Source: an uncultured Oscillospiraceae bacterium (GTDB taxonomy: Bacteria; Bacillota; Clostridia; Oscillospirales; Oscillospiraceae). From it: a stretch of DNA of 64,000 nt. The position numbers were made by a program, and so were the translations under genes. Location: NCBI GenBank assembly GCA_947589745.1, contig CANQCS010000006.1, positions 1 through 64,000 on the forward strand, written 5' to 3'. The notes beneath the pieces were generated by a model. It saw only the letters and a program-made list of their open reading frames with translations. It ran no database searches and was not told the origin of the DNA. Below, piece by piece: positions 43,285-52,698 of this stretch (the first letter of the stretch is position 1; the number at the start of each line of letters is the position of its first letter).

Positions 43285-45063
43285 TTACTCCACAATTACA
43301 AACGCGCTGGCGGTGACGGTGTCGTCGGTCCTGGCCGTGGCCACGATCTCATAGGTGCCCGGGGTCTCCGGGGCCTGATAGAGGCCGTTGTGGTCGATCT
43401 CTCCGCCGTTGCTCTCCTTGATGGACCAGACCACGCTCTTGTCCTCGCTGCCCACCACGTCGGCCTGGAACTGCAGCTTGCCCCGGCACTCCAGGCGGGA
43501 GAACTCCGGCGTCACGCTGACGCTCACCCGGCGCTGGGCCAGGATGCGGCTGGTGTCCCGCTCCGGCTTCTGGGCGAAGTAGTGGACCCGCAGCAGGTTT
43601 CCGTCCACGGTGTCGTGGAGCCACAGGCCGATGCGCATGGTGCCCCGCTCGGGGTACACCACCGCCGCCGTCTCCACCCAGGGGGGCGCCATCTTCAGGG
43701 CCCGGGACTTGAACACCTCACTGCTGCCGCAGAGCAGCGCGGTCTCCTGCTTCTCGTTGTCCACGAACTCCACGCTGAGCCGCACGTCCACCGCGCCGGA
43801 GCCCAGGCCGTGGGCGATCTCCTCGGAGTACACCCGGCTGTTGACCCGGATGCCGCCGGGCAGGGCGATATCCACGGTGCCGTGGGCCACGGCATAGTCG
43901 TACTGCTCCGGGGAGGGGATGCCGAAGTCAAAGTGCAGGGCCCCGGCGGAGGGCTGGTAGACCGCCTTCACGTCCGGCTTCTGCCAGTACTCCAGGCTCC
44001 GCACGGAGGTGGTGACCTCCAGGTCCCCGGCGCCCTGGCCGCCGCCCGCGCTCTCCCGGGACACGGTCTGCTGGAAAGGCAGGTTGGTCACGCTGCTGAC
44101 GAACATGCCGCCCGCGGACCACAGGAGCTCCAGCTTGGCCAGATACAGGGGGATATCCTCCCCCAGGGTGTGGCGGTCCAGGTTGTCGGTCCTGCGGCGG
44201 AGGGCCTGGCGGTCCGTCTGGTTCCGGCAGAGGTACACCCCCGCGTCCACGGTGAGGTAGTTCTTATAGTGGTGGCTGCCCAGCTCCACGTTCAGCTCGC
44301 AGCCCTCGGGGAAAAACTGGTTCTCCACGTCGCTGAGGGACTTGCAGCGCAGGGGGAAGTCCACGGTGTACACATACCGCTTCTCCTCCCGGCTCTCCCG
44401 GTACTGGAGGCGCACCCGACCGTTGTCGCTCTCCACGAAGGCATTCTCGCCCTCCAGCACGAACTGGACCGGCGGGGTCTTCTCGTTCTTCACCACCAGC
44501 ACCTGGGCCTGGAACTCCTCCCCGGCGCAGACGGAGGACGGCACGGACAGCACCAGCGTCAGCTCGTCGCTCTGGTACAGAACCGACACGTTCTCCCGGC
44601 CGGCGGCCTCCAGCAGCTCCCGGTAGGCCGGGGCCTCCCCGGTGAGGTACAGGCGGTAGCCCTCCCTCGTCAGGTCGAACTGCCGCTGGTCCCCGGTCTG
44701 GGCGCCGGTGGCGTTCACCGGCTCCACGTCCTCCTCGGCGTAGCGGAGGCAGAGGTAGGCGTCCTGCCGGCCCTTCAGGGTCTCCTGGCCCTCCAGCATC
44801 TGGAGCTTGCGGAAGAGGGTCTCCGGCAGCACGATCTCCCGGCCCTTGTAGTCCAGGGCCATGCCGCTGCCGATCATCAGGGTGGACTCGTCACTGGCGG
44901 TGACGCCCAGGCCGCACACCACGCCGGCCCCGGTGATCAGGCGGTTGAGCAGGGACCGCTTGCCGTTGTAGTAGCGCTGCTCCGTCTCAAAGTCCCGCAC
45001 GGTCAGCAGTTTTCCGTAGAAGTAGCGGTTGCGCTCAAAGGGGGAATAGTTGGCGTTATTCAT
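43285..45063 (-). CDS. Fibre- or baseplate-associated CIS protein
   Basis: 592 residues from ATG 45063 (GGAGG 8 bases upstream; overlaps the previous gene by 8 bases). The N-terminus NRYFYGKLLTVRDFETEQRY and GAGVVCGLGV is a recurring signature of large proteins next to baseplate genes in phage-like particles. A long beta-rich middle and an Ig-like C-terminus (about 510-592; SVTPEFSRLECRGKLQFQ) follow. Such architecture fits a baseplate decoration or host-binding fibre. No enzymatic motif seen. Confidence 0.7.
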   Translation of the reverse strand: MNNANYSPFERNRYFYGKLLTVRDFETEQRYYNGKRSLLNRLITGAGVVCGLGVTASDESTLMIGSGMALDYKGREIVLPETLFRKLQMLEGQETLKGRQDAYLCLRYAEEDVEPVNATGAQTGDQRQFDLTREGYRLYLTGEAPAYRELLEAAGRENVSVLYQSDELTLVLSVPSSVCAGEEFQAQVLVVKNEKTPPVQFVLEGENAFVESDNGRVRLQYRESREEKRYVYTVDFPLRCKSLSDVENQFFPEGCELNVELGSHHYKNYLTVDAGVYLCRNQTDRQALRRRTDNLDRHTLGEDIPLYLAKLELLWSAGGMFVSSVTNLPFQQTVSRESAGGGQGAGDLEVTTSVRSLEYWQKPDVKAVYQPSAGALHFDFGIPSPEQYDYAVAHGTVDIALPGGIRVNSRVYSEEIAHGLGSGAVDVRLSVEFVDNEKQETALLCGSSEVFKSRALKMAPPWVETAAVVYPERGTMRIGLWLHDTVDGNLLRVHYFAQKPERDTSRILAQRRVSVSVTPEFSRLECRGKLQFQADVVGSEDKSVVWSIKESNGGEIDHNGLYQAPETPGTYEIVATARTDDTVTASAFVIVE

Positions 45064-46162
45064 TGTCGGCTCCTCCAATCGTGGTATCGTAGTGGATCGT
45101 CACCTGCTCGTCGATGGCCGCCGGGACGTAGCTGCCCAGCCGGGAGTTGACCCCCAGATAGGTGTGCCAGTCCAGCTGCACACACTGCTTGAGCTGGATC
45201 ATCTGCATCTGCATCCCCGCGGGGATGATCTCCTCCATCTGCCGCTGGAACTCCTTCCGCTGCCGCTGGCTGGAGAAGGTGTCCTCCGGCAGCAGCACGA
45301 AGAAGCGGTAGGGGTCCTCCCCGTAGAGCCGGCGGTACAGCTCCGGGTCCCGGCAGTCGGGGCGGTTGGGGGAGACCTGGGCGTGTTCGATGAGGATGGG
45401 GTCCCGTCCGGTCAGGCGGCGGACGCTCCGCCGCACCCCCGCCACGGTGTACAGGTCCTCGTAGTCCGGCAGGGCGGTGCGCACCCGCCGGCGAAGCCGC
45501 TCTTCGCCGCCGCCCGGCTCCACGCACACCCACCCGGCCAGATATCGCAGCATCTCGCCGCCGGTGTGCTCAAAATCCAACAGGGCGGGCAGGCTGTCCA
45601 CGGCCCGCTCCAGGTCGGCGTACATGCTGTTGAAAACGGAGAGGAAGCGCCGGGTGAAGTCCCCCTCCTGGTAGATGGCGGGCAGATAGTCCACCATGTG
45701 GTCCCCGCCGGTCCAGATCCGCAGGGCGTGGATCACCGGGCTCTCCGCGCCGGTGGCGGTGAGCTCAAAGGCCAGCCACAGGTACCGGCCGGTACACTGG
45801 AGATAGAAGTCCCCGCTGTGGGCCGCCGGCGGGCCGAACACCTGATAGATGGTCCGGGTGGGGTCGCCCTCCAGGCTCCGGAGCCCCTCGTCCAGGTCCT
45901 CCCACTCCCCCCACCACCGGTGGTCGGCGGCGTAGGCGTACACCCGCAGGGCGGTGTCCGGCGGCAGGTCCGCCTCCACCACCACCCGGTCCCAGCGGAA
46001 GCCGCTCTCCCCGCTGTCCACCGCCTTCATGCAGTAGACGCCGGTGGCGGCCCGGTCCCGGTCCAGCCGCAGGCCGTCGCCGTGGGGTTCGATCTGATAG
46101 AACAGCCCGCCCATCCACTGCTCCGCGCAGCGGATGACCATTTGTGTCTGGATGGGACCCAT
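45056..46162 (-). CDS. Phage tail protein I-like baseplate protein
   Basis: 368 residues. The first 150 have a beta-rich domain; the rest matches phage tail protein I-like proteins: DYLPAIYQEGDFTRRFLSVF near 158-177, then LPALLDFEHTGGEMLRYLAGWV and RRVRTALPDYEDLYTVAGVRRSV. Tail protein I and its relatives join baseplate wedges to fibres. GGAGGG lies about 9 bases before ATG 46162. Followed by the fibre-like gene. Confidence 0.85.
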   Translation of the reverse strand: MGPIQTQMVIRCAEQWMGGLFYQIEPHGDGLRLDRDRAATGVYCMKAVDSGESGFRWDRVVVEADLPPDTALRVYAYAADHRWWGEWEDLDEGLRSLEGDPTRTIYQVFGPPAAHSGDFYLQCTGRYLWLAFELTATGAESPVIHALRIWTGGDHMVDYLPAIYQEGDFTRRFLSVFNSMYADLERAVDSLPALLDFEHTGGEMLRYLAGWVCVEPGGGEERLRRRVRTALPDYEDLYTVAGVRRSVRRLTGRDPILIEHAQVSPNRPDCRDPELYRRLYGEDPYRFFVLLPEDTFSSQRQRKEFQRQMEEIIPAGMQMQMIQLKQCVQLDWHTYLGVNSRLGSYVPAAIDEQVTIHYDTTIGGADNE

Positions 46163-46264
46163 TCGCTCTCCCTCCTTCTGGAAGAAAAAGGATGAAAAAG
46201 TATTTTCAGCCCGTCAAAAGCCCCGCGGAGTTTCGCGCCGCCCACGGCCTTTTCCGGCAGTCTC
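46163..46264. other. Spacer with degenerate repeat hairpin
   Basis: Contains CTTCTGGAAGAAAAAGGATG, a weak relative of the palindrome of the interspersed repeat family. No gene. Confidence 0.35.
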
Positions 46265-48328
46265 TTATCTCCCCAGCCGCTCCACGCTGAGGCGCTCGAA
46301 CTTCAGCTCCCGCAGCAGGGCGATGCCCCGCTTGGGCAGGCGGATGTCCCCCTCGGCGCTCTGGGTGCAGCCGGGATGGCTGGTCCGCGCCCTGGCCTGG
46401 CGCACCTGGAGCACGCCGGGAAGGGCCTGGATCAGGGCGGCCAGATCGCCGGAGCGGACCGTCCCGCCGATGCCGGCCTCGGAGAAGTAGGTCCGCAGGA
46501 CCCGCTCCACGTCCTCCTCCGCGCCGCTCTCCCCGCCCCGCAGGGACACGGAGACGTCGATCTCCACGTACACCGGCGGCACCACCTTGACGCTGGTGCC
46601 GATGGGCCGCCAGCGCTCCAGCTGCCGCTCCACCGTCTCCAGAAACCGCCGGTCCGGCATGGGCCGGTCCCCCGCGCCGTCGGGCACCACCACCACCGTG
46701 ACGGTGGGGGCCCAGCTGACGCCGGTGGGGTCGTCGGGGTCATAGGCCGGCAGTGCCTTGGCCGCCGCCACCCGGAGGCCGGGGGTCCGGCGGGCCAGCC
46801 GCTCGTAGTCCGCAGCGGAGACGCACTTATTGGTCTCGCTCAGCTCCTGCAGCAGGCGGGCCTGGACCTCATCCACGCTCTCCCGGTCCGCGCCGCCGGC
46901 GGCGGCGGTGTTCCGCAGGGGCTCGCTGCCGTCAAAGGCCAGGTTCCAGCCGCCGGGGATGTTGCCTCCGGCGCAGAAGGATACGGTCAGCTCCGCCGCC
47001 AGCACGGCGCCCAGGCCGCCCTGGAGCAGCGCGCCGTGCTCCCCGTCCCCGAAGGTCACGGTCTCCCGCGCCGGGTCGTAGATGAACACCCGGTCCCGGG
47101 GGCCGTACTGGTAAAAATCGTCCACGCAGCGCCACAGCGCCGGACGGACCTTGCCGTCCCGGTGCAGGGTGTTGCACAGAAGCGTAAAATGCTCGGTCAG
47201 CGCCGTGAGGCCGTCCAGCCGCAGGAAGAAAGTCTCCCCCGGCAGGCCCTTGGCGTCAAACAGCAGCTCGGGGGCCCGCACCGGGTCCAGGCAGAGGACC
47301 ATCAGGTTGTCCTCCCCGTCCCGGGCCGCCCCGGCGGTCTCCGCCTCCACCCGGAGGCCGGACTCCGTCCGGCTGGTCTGCCACAGGTCGGTCTGCTCCC
47401 AGCCCTCCGCCGTCCGCAGAAATACGGACAGCCGGGCGGTGCGGGCCTGGGCGTCCTCCAGCAGCGCGGTATAGTGGTCTCCCTCCGCCCGGAACCGGTA
47501 CATTCGGGCCCAGGTCTCCTGCTGGAGGACCTCATACCGGTCCGCCGTGATGTCGGACAGGCGGACGCTCTCCTCGCAGCCGGGGTCCGTCAGCTCCAGC
47601 GTCAGCCAGTGGAGGCCGTCCTCCCCGGCGGGCCAGAGGCCCCGGGGCCGCAGCGTCACGTAGCCGCTGACGCTGAGGGCGTGGGTCTCGTCCCGGAGCA
47701 GCTCCGTCCCCTCCGCCCCCACGCAGGTCCAGCGGATCAGACGGGGGACCTGGCTGTCGTCCCCGAAGGGGTTCCGGGCCGCCCCGGCGGGCTGGTCCAC
47801 CTCGAACCGCAGCCGCAGCGGGCCCTCCCCCAGCTGGGAGAAGCCGATGGCCAGGACGGCGGGCGCGCCGCCCAGGTCGAAGGGCTGGAAGGTGATGGGC
47901 CGGTCGCCCAGCATGTCGCCCACGTCCATCTCCCGGTCCCCGCTCCGGACGCACACGCGCTCCAGGGCGGGACGTTTCGCCGGTACGGCCTCCTCCAGCT
48001 CAAAGGGGATGCCCTCCCGGGTGTACAGCCGCTCTCCGGCCTGCCGGGCCGGCTGGCCGGGGAGGATCTCCACCGCGCACCGGGCCGGGGCCGCCGGCCG
48101 GGGCAGCGCCCCCGCCAGCTTCAGCAGCTTCCATTTCAGCAGGTCCGTGACCTGGTTCATCTGGTACTGCTGCAGCTCCTTGTACCAGGCCATCAGCTCC
48201 AGGATGGTGATGCCGGGGTCCGTGGAGTTGTGGTCGGTCCACACCGGGCACAGCCAGGGGAGCCGTCCCTCCGCCGCCTCTACGATCTCCGCGTAGGTCT
48301 GATCGTCCAGATTCCGCGTTTTTAACAC
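46265..48328 (-). CDS. Baseplate J-like wedge protein (Afp12-like)
   Basis: 687 residues. N-terminus typical of CIS wedge proteins: LPWLCPVWTDHNSTDPGITI then LELMAWYKELQQYQMNQV. The C-terminal baseplate-J part has VTVVVVPDG and the sequence IGTSVKVVPPVYVEIDVSVS. It forms, with the next upstream gene product, the wedges around the hub. It starts 48 bases after that gene's stop. Normal length for the family. Confidence 0.88.
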   Translation of the reverse strand: MLKTRNLDDQTYAEIVEAAEGRLPWLCPVWTDHNSTDPGITILELMAWYKELQQYQMNQVTDLLKWKLLKLAGALPRPAAPARCAVEILPGQPARQAGERLYTREGIPFELEEAVPAKRPALERVCVRSGDREMDVGDMLGDRPITFQPFDLGGAPAVLAIGFSQLGEGPLRLRFEVDQPAGAARNPFGDDSQVPRLIRWTCVGAEGTELLRDETHALSVSGYVTLRPRGLWPAGEDGLHWLTLELTDPGCEESVRLSDITADRYEVLQQETWARMYRFRAEGDHYTALLEDAQARTARLSVFLRTAEGWEQTDLWQTSRTESGLRVEAETAGAARDGEDNLMVLCLDPVRAPELLFDAKGLPGETFFLRLDGLTALTEHFTLLCNTLHRDGKVRPALWRCVDDFYQYGPRDRVFIYDPARETVTFGDGEHGALLQGGLGAVLAAELTVSFCAGGNIPGGWNLAFDGSEPLRNTAAAGGADRESVDEVQARLLQELSETNKCVSAADYERLARRTPGLRVAAAKALPAYDPDDPTGVSWAPTVTVVVVPDGAGDRPMPDRRFLETVERQLERWRPIGTSVKVVPPVYVEIDVSVSLRGGESGAEEDVERVLRTYFSEAGIGGTVRSGDLAALIQALPGVLQVRQARARTSHPGCTQSAEGDIRLPKRGIALLRELKFERLSVERLGR

Positions 48329-48375
48329 CAGACCGCTCCTCCTTCCCGGTGATTCTCAAAACAAATGCAGATCGG

Positions 48376-51297
48376 TCATGTCACTTGGATCAGGTGGGTC
48401 CCGCTCTTGACGGTGGCATAGGGGAAGGCGTCGTCCTCCTCCAGGGGCACCACCCGCTCGATGCCGGACTGGTCGTACCGGCCCTCCAGCAGGATGCTCC
48501 GCACCAGACGCACATTGGGGGTGTCCCGCACGGTCTGCCACACCTGGGCCACCCGGATCTGACTGCCGATATCCCGCTCCCGCCAGCGCACGTTGATGAG
48601 CTCCTCCAGCCGCCGGGCGATCTCCTGCTGGGTCTCCACGCTGCGGTCCAGGTCCTCCATCTCCACCAGCACGCTGCTGCTCACGGTGATCACCGTGGAG
48701 CCCACCACGTGGAGGCGTCCCTCCGCCGTCATCACGCAGTCGCACCGGGCGGACAGGTCCTCATAGATGCGCTGGCACAGGTCGTCGGTGGCCCGGCTGC
48801 TGTCCAGGTCGCTGCCCTCCACCACCACGCTGACGTGGCCGGGGACGTAGGCCCCGGCGGCGTCCCGCCCGGGGAAGCACTTTACGTGCCGGGCCTGGGG
48901 GAAGCGGAGGATCACAATTTCCTCAAAATCCCTGCCCCCGGCGGCCCGGTCCCGGTTGCGCAGGCGCTTGTTGGCGATGGCGTCCACCCGCTCGGGGGGC
49001 AGGCGGTCCGTGCCGCCGCTCATGGCGGTCAGGTTCTCCACCTGGCTGATGCGGGGCAGGGCGCCGATGACCTGGGTCACCGTGCCGGCAGCCCGATTGC
49101 CCCGGGTGCCGCCGCCGAAGGCGTAGCGGACCCGGATGTTGTCCAGTCCCTCCGGCAGCACCCGGCCGTGAACGCCGTTGCCGAAGGTGACGGTCCCCTC
49201 GTAGGGGTCCAGCTCGTAGCAGCGGTCCTCGCCGCCGCAGAGGGGCAGCGACGCCGTGCGCTTCCACAGCACCCAGCAGTGCCGCAGCACCCGGTCGTCC
49301 CACTCCAGCCGTACCCGGCCGGGCAGGTCCCGCTCCAGCCGCTGGGCGTCGCCCACGGCCAGCTGGTTCACCTCGTCCACCCACACCTGGGTCTCCAGCA
49401 CGGAGCTGTGGAACAGGCGCAGGCACAGTCCCGCCTCGTAGGCCCCGGCGGAGAAGATCTCCTCCTCCGCCTGCTCCCGGGCCGCGGCCTGGACGATGTT
49501 CAGCCCCACGGCGTTCACCCGGGGGATGGGGCCGGGCAGATAGGAGCTGCGGACCAGCCGCAGCCAGCAGCCGCTGGTCCCGAAGAGCTCCCGCTCCGGC
49601 AGGGCCTTCGGCAGGTACAGGAGCATGGTGCCGGGGTGGAGCAAGTTTCGGGTCAGGTCCACGCTGCGTACCGGCTCGAACCGGCTGCCGGTCCAGGCCT
49701 CAAAGCTCAGTTTATCCTCCAGCTTCACCCGGCCCGCCACGTCGAAGTAGATGGACAGCGGCATGGCGTTGGGCGAGCGGTCAAAGCAGAAATACATGGC
49801 GGAGGGGTGGTCCTCCAGGGCCAAAAGGCCCGGGAAGCCCAGGCGGTTCACACCGGCGGCGTTCTCCTGCACCGTGTGCTCCCCGTTGTTCTCCGCCTCC
49901 ACGCGGTCCGCCGGAACCCCCTCGGGGTAGCTCCACAGGCAGTCCGCGCTCTTCAGGAAAGGCACCACCCAGCGGGGGGTCATGGAGAACTCGTTCTCCA
50001 CGTGGACCACCCGGGAGCGGATGTAGAAGCCCTCCTCGGCGTTGACCTCCACCGGGGTCAGATCCGCCGGGACGTCGAAGCGCAGCTCCTGGGCGCCCTG
50101 CCGCTGGCAGGAGAAGGGGTTCCGGTCCCCCTCCACCTTCAGGGGGCGCCAGCCCGCGCCGTTATAGTACTCCCAGGTCACCTGGCTGACATACACGTCG
50201 TCGGGCACGATGACCACCGCGTCCCGCTTGTCGATGATGCGCTGGGTGAACTCGTACTGGGGGGCCGTACTGGGCGGGTCGGTGATGACCGCCCCCACGT
50301 CCAGGCGCAGATTCACCTGGGCCCCCCGCTTGCTGAACACCTGGTCGGAGCGGAGGTAGCAGAGGCTGTACACCGCCGGGCGGCGGCCGAAGCAGTAGTC
50401 CCCCGCCTCCAGGTCCAGCGGCACGTCGCCGTTGGCCGCCGAGTCCACCGGCATCCGGTCCATGGGCCGGGAACGCAGCCGGACGCTGTCCAGGATGAGC
50501 TTTCCGACGCCCTGGCCGGCGGCGGAGGTATAGGTGATGCAGCGCCTGCCCTCCTCATCGGGGGGGAACGCCGCCTCGCCCTCGTAGGTCAGGATCACCC
50601 GGCCGCTCTCGGCGCGGGTGGAGGTGAAGGGGACGTCCGTCTCGCCGGAGCGGAAGGTCCAGCTCCCCAGGGCGCTGTCGGCCAGGCGCTGGGCCGTCTC
50701 CGTGGAGGCGAAGCCCGCCTCCTGCCGCAGCTCCACCTCGATCTCAAAGGGGCTCCGCAGGGCCAGCACCTCGTTCTGGCCCAGGGAGAAGCGGTGGCGC
50801 TGGAGGTTCTCCCCTCCGGCGGGGGCAAAGAAGGGGTTGGGGCGGCCGGTGTCCAGCCGCTCGATGGTCTCGGACCGGGGGTCCACGAAGTACAGCTCCC
50901 GCAGCTGGGCGGGGGTGGACTCGATGCGCCGCCCGGTGGCGTAGACGATCTGCTCCCCGTCCTCGTCCTGGGCGAACACCGCCGTCCCCTCCGGGACGGG
51001 CACGGGGGCCTCCACGGTGTCGTGGGCGGTGAACTGCATGAGCCCCGAGGCGGGCATGGGGTCCGGCATGTTGAAGCCGGTCAGATTCAGAAATTCTGTG
51101 TACAGCTTCTCCGGGACGGAGTTCATCCGGTCCACGGTCTGGTAGAACATATCCCCGAAGAGCTCCGCCAGCGCGGAGCCGGGGTCGTCCTGGGCGCCCT
51201 CATAGCGCCACTCGGGAGTATACTCTTTGGCGTGGGCGGCCAGCTCCGCCATGATGTCAGGCCGCTGGCGGGGGTCCAGCACAGGCGTTCCGCTCAT
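48376..51297 (-). CDS. Putative baseplate assembly protein, J-like (Afp11-like)
   Basis: 973 residues. The N-terminus AKEYTPEWRYEGAQDDPGSA-type and ALAELFGDMFYQTVDRMNSV are typical of the large wedge component. The J-like core includes RCYELDPYEGTVTFGNGVHG, VRYAFGGGTRGNRAAGTV and, near the C-terminus, GHVSVVVEGS and INVRWRERDIGSQIRV. It overlaps the gp25 gene by four bases (ATGA). Together with gp25 and the second J-like protein it forms the baseplate. Confidence 0.9.
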   Translation of the reverse strand: MSGTPVLDPRQRPDIMAELAAHAKEYTPEWRYEGAQDDPGSALAELFGDMFYQTVDRMNSVPEKLYTEFLNLTGFNMPDPMPASGLMQFTAHDTVEAPVPVPEGTAVFAQDEDGEQIVYATGRRIESTPAQLRELYFVDPRSETIERLDTGRPNPFFAPAGGENLQRHRFSLGQNEVLALRSPFEIEVELRQEAGFASTETAQRLADSALGSWTFRSGETDVPFTSTRAESGRVILTYEGEAAFPPDEEGRRCITYTSAAGQGVGKLILDSVRLRSRPMDRMPVDSAANGDVPLDLEAGDYCFGRRPAVYSLCYLRSDQVFSKRGAQVNLRLDVGAVITDPPSTAPQYEFTQRIIDKRDAVVIVPDDVYVSQVTWEYYNGAGWRPLKVEGDRNPFSCQRQGAQELRFDVPADLTPVEVNAEEGFYIRSRVVHVENEFSMTPRWVVPFLKSADCLWSYPEGVPADRVEAENNGEHTVQENAAGVNRLGFPGLLALEDHPSAMYFCFDRSPNAMPLSIYFDVAGRVKLEDKLSFEAWTGSRFEPVRSVDLTRNLLHPGTMLLYLPKALPERELFGTSGCWLRLVRSSYLPGPIPRVNAVGLNIVQAAAREQAEEEIFSAGAYEAGLCLRLFHSSVLETQVWVDEVNQLAVGDAQRLERDLPGRVRLEWDDRVLRHCWVLWKRTASLPLCGGEDRCYELDPYEGTVTFGNGVHGRVLPEGLDNIRVRYAFGGGTRGNRAAGTVTQVIGALPRISQVENLTAMSGGTDRLPPERVDAIANKRLRNRDRAAGGRDFEEIVILRFPQARHVKCFPGRDAAGAYVPGHVSVVVEGSDLDSSRATDDLCQRIYEDLSARCDCVMTAEGRLHVVGSTVITVSSSVLVEMEDLDRSVETQQEIARRLEELINVRWRERDIGSQIRVAQVWQTVRDTPNVRLVRSILLEGRYDQSGIERVVPLEEDDAFPYATVKSGTHLIQVT

Positions 51298-51713
51298 TCA
51301 GCGCCGCCTCCTTCCGAGCCCTCCGTCATATAGAAGGGATACACGTGGTTGTAGCGGCTGTTGGTGCTGCGGACCGTATAGCTGACGGAGATGACAAGGG
51401 CCCCGTCCTGCTGGTCCTGCCGCTGGCACTCCACCTCCACATCCTTGATGCGGGGCTCCTGGCCCTGGAGAAAGATCCGCAGATTGCTGGCGATGGAGTT
51501 GTTCATGGTGTCGGAGGCGGGGGCAAAGGCGTACTCCATGGTGTCGGAGCCGAAGTCCGGGCGCATGACCCGCTCGCCCTGGCCGGTGCGCAGGATGATG
51601 CCGATGGCCTCCCGGATATCCTCCTCCTGCTCGGACATGGCGATCTTCCCGGTCCTGGGGTCCACCTGCAAAGGGAATTTCAGGCCGCGGCCCAAAAACT
51701 CTTTTCCGTTCAT
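51294..51713 (-). CDS. gp25-like baseplate wedge protein (Afp9-like)
   Basis: 139 residues from ATG 51713 with GGAGG 7 bases upstream. The family signature is present: GRGLKFPLQVDPRTGKIAMS, DIREAIGIILRTGQGERVM, RPDFGS and then IASNLRIFLQGQEPRI. gp25 proteins trigger sheath contraction from the baseplate. The ORF's upstream in-frame extension runs through a repeat and is rejected as the start. Confidence 0.93.
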   Translation of the reverse strand: MNGKEFLGRGLKFPLQVDPRTGKIAMSEQEEDIREAIGIILRTGQGERVMRPDFGSDTMEYAFAPASDTMNNSIASNLRIFLQGQEPRIKDVEVECQRQDQQDGALVISVSYTVRSTNSRYNHVYPFYMTEGSEGGGAE

Positions 51714-51909
51714 GGCTCTCCTCCCCTCCATTCTTTTTCTTGAAAGAAAAAGAATCAAAAAGAACTTCACACTCGCTACCGGGATGCTGCGGTCCTTTCG
51801 TGCTCCGCCCGGTAACGGTGGATGGCTGTGCTCGAAGGAGCGATATGGGTATCAGGCGGGCGGGCCGCCTGTTTTGTTCTGCTTCATATACCTTTTGGGA
51901 AAGGCTTGG
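51714..51909 (-). repeat. Intergenic stretch with interspersed repeat copy C
   Basis: 51729-51825 is a diverged copy of the repeat: palindrome ATTCTTTTTC-TTGA-GAAAAAGAAT, then CAAAAAGAACTTCACACTCG and CCCGGTAACGG. It is shorter than copies A, B and D. A further hairpin (AGGCGG/CCGCCT at 51867-51883) is present. The palindromes could weaken transcription between spike and gp25 genes. Confidence 0.7.
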
Positions 51910-52698
51910 TTAGTTGATGTTGACGATGGCCCCCTTGATGGTGGTGGGGCCGGAGGCCTGGAGGGTCATGGTGGCGTTGGCCTTGGCCTCGATGGTGGCC
52001 CCCTGGAGGGCGATCTTAGCGCTGCCCTTCTCCTCGATGTTGGCGGCCTCCATGGATATCTTGTTGCTGGCCTTCTGGGTGATGGTGCCCGCCGCGGCCA
52101 GCTCAATGGTGGTGTCCCCGGCGGAGAGGGTCAGCTTGGTCTTGGCCTTCAGCACCACGTTGCCGCCCTGCAGGTCCATGGTCAGGGCGTTGTCTCCGGC
52201 CTTGTCCTGGAGGGCCACCGCCTTCTTCTCGTCGTCGATGCGCAGCACCGTGCCCGAGGGCAGGGTCAGCGTCACCTTCTCCTTGCCGGGCTCCTCGTAG
52301 AAGAGGAGCTCCGTGCCGCTGGGCATTTTGATGGTGTAGTTGTAGACCTTGCCCTGCTCGATGGTGTAGGGGGGCTTGACCTCCGTGTTCCAGTAGGTGC
52401 CGATGACCATGGGCCGGTGGGGGTCGCCCCCCAGATACGCCAGCACCACCAGGTCGTCCACCCGCGGGAAAAAGAACTGTCCCCGCTGGGGGCCTCCCAT
52501 GGGGGCCATCACGTAGCACCAGTCGGTCTCCTCCTGGTTCTCCTTGTTCTCGATGGGCAGGCACTTGACCCGGTTCAGCTTATCCGGGTCGGTGATATTG
52601 GTCACGGTGGCCAGGGTCAGGCCCTGGCGGGCCATCCGGCGCTCATAGGTCTGCCCAGACGCGTTCAGCGCCGCCTGGAATTGTTCGGCAATGCCCAT
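51910..52698 (-). CDS. gp5/VgrG-type spike protein with OB fold and beta-helix
   Basis: 262 residues. The N-terminal half is the gp5 OB domain: LTLATVTNITDPDKLNRVKC, then WCYVMAPMGGPQRGQFFFPR and DDLVVLAYLGGDPHRPMVIG. The C-terminal half consists of about 8-residue beta repeats (ALTMDLQGGNVVLKAKTKLT, then GTITQKASNKISMEAANI) that form the triple-stranded spike needle. It forms the puncturing tip below the hub and binds the PAAR-like protein. Its start overlaps the stop of the hub gene. Confidence 0.92.
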   Translation of the reverse strand: MGIAEQFQAALNASGQTYERRMARQGLTLATVTNITDPDKLNRVKCLPIENKENQEETDWCYVMAPMGGPQRGQFFFPRVDDLVVLAYLGGDPHRPMVIGTYWNTEVKPPYTIEQGKVYNYTIKMPSGTELLFYEEPGKEKVTLTLPSGTVLRIDDEKKAVALQDKAGDNALTMDLQGGNVVLKAKTKLTLSAGDTTIELAAAGTITQKASNKISMEAANIEEKGSAKIALQGATIEAKANATMTLQASGPTTIKGAIVNIN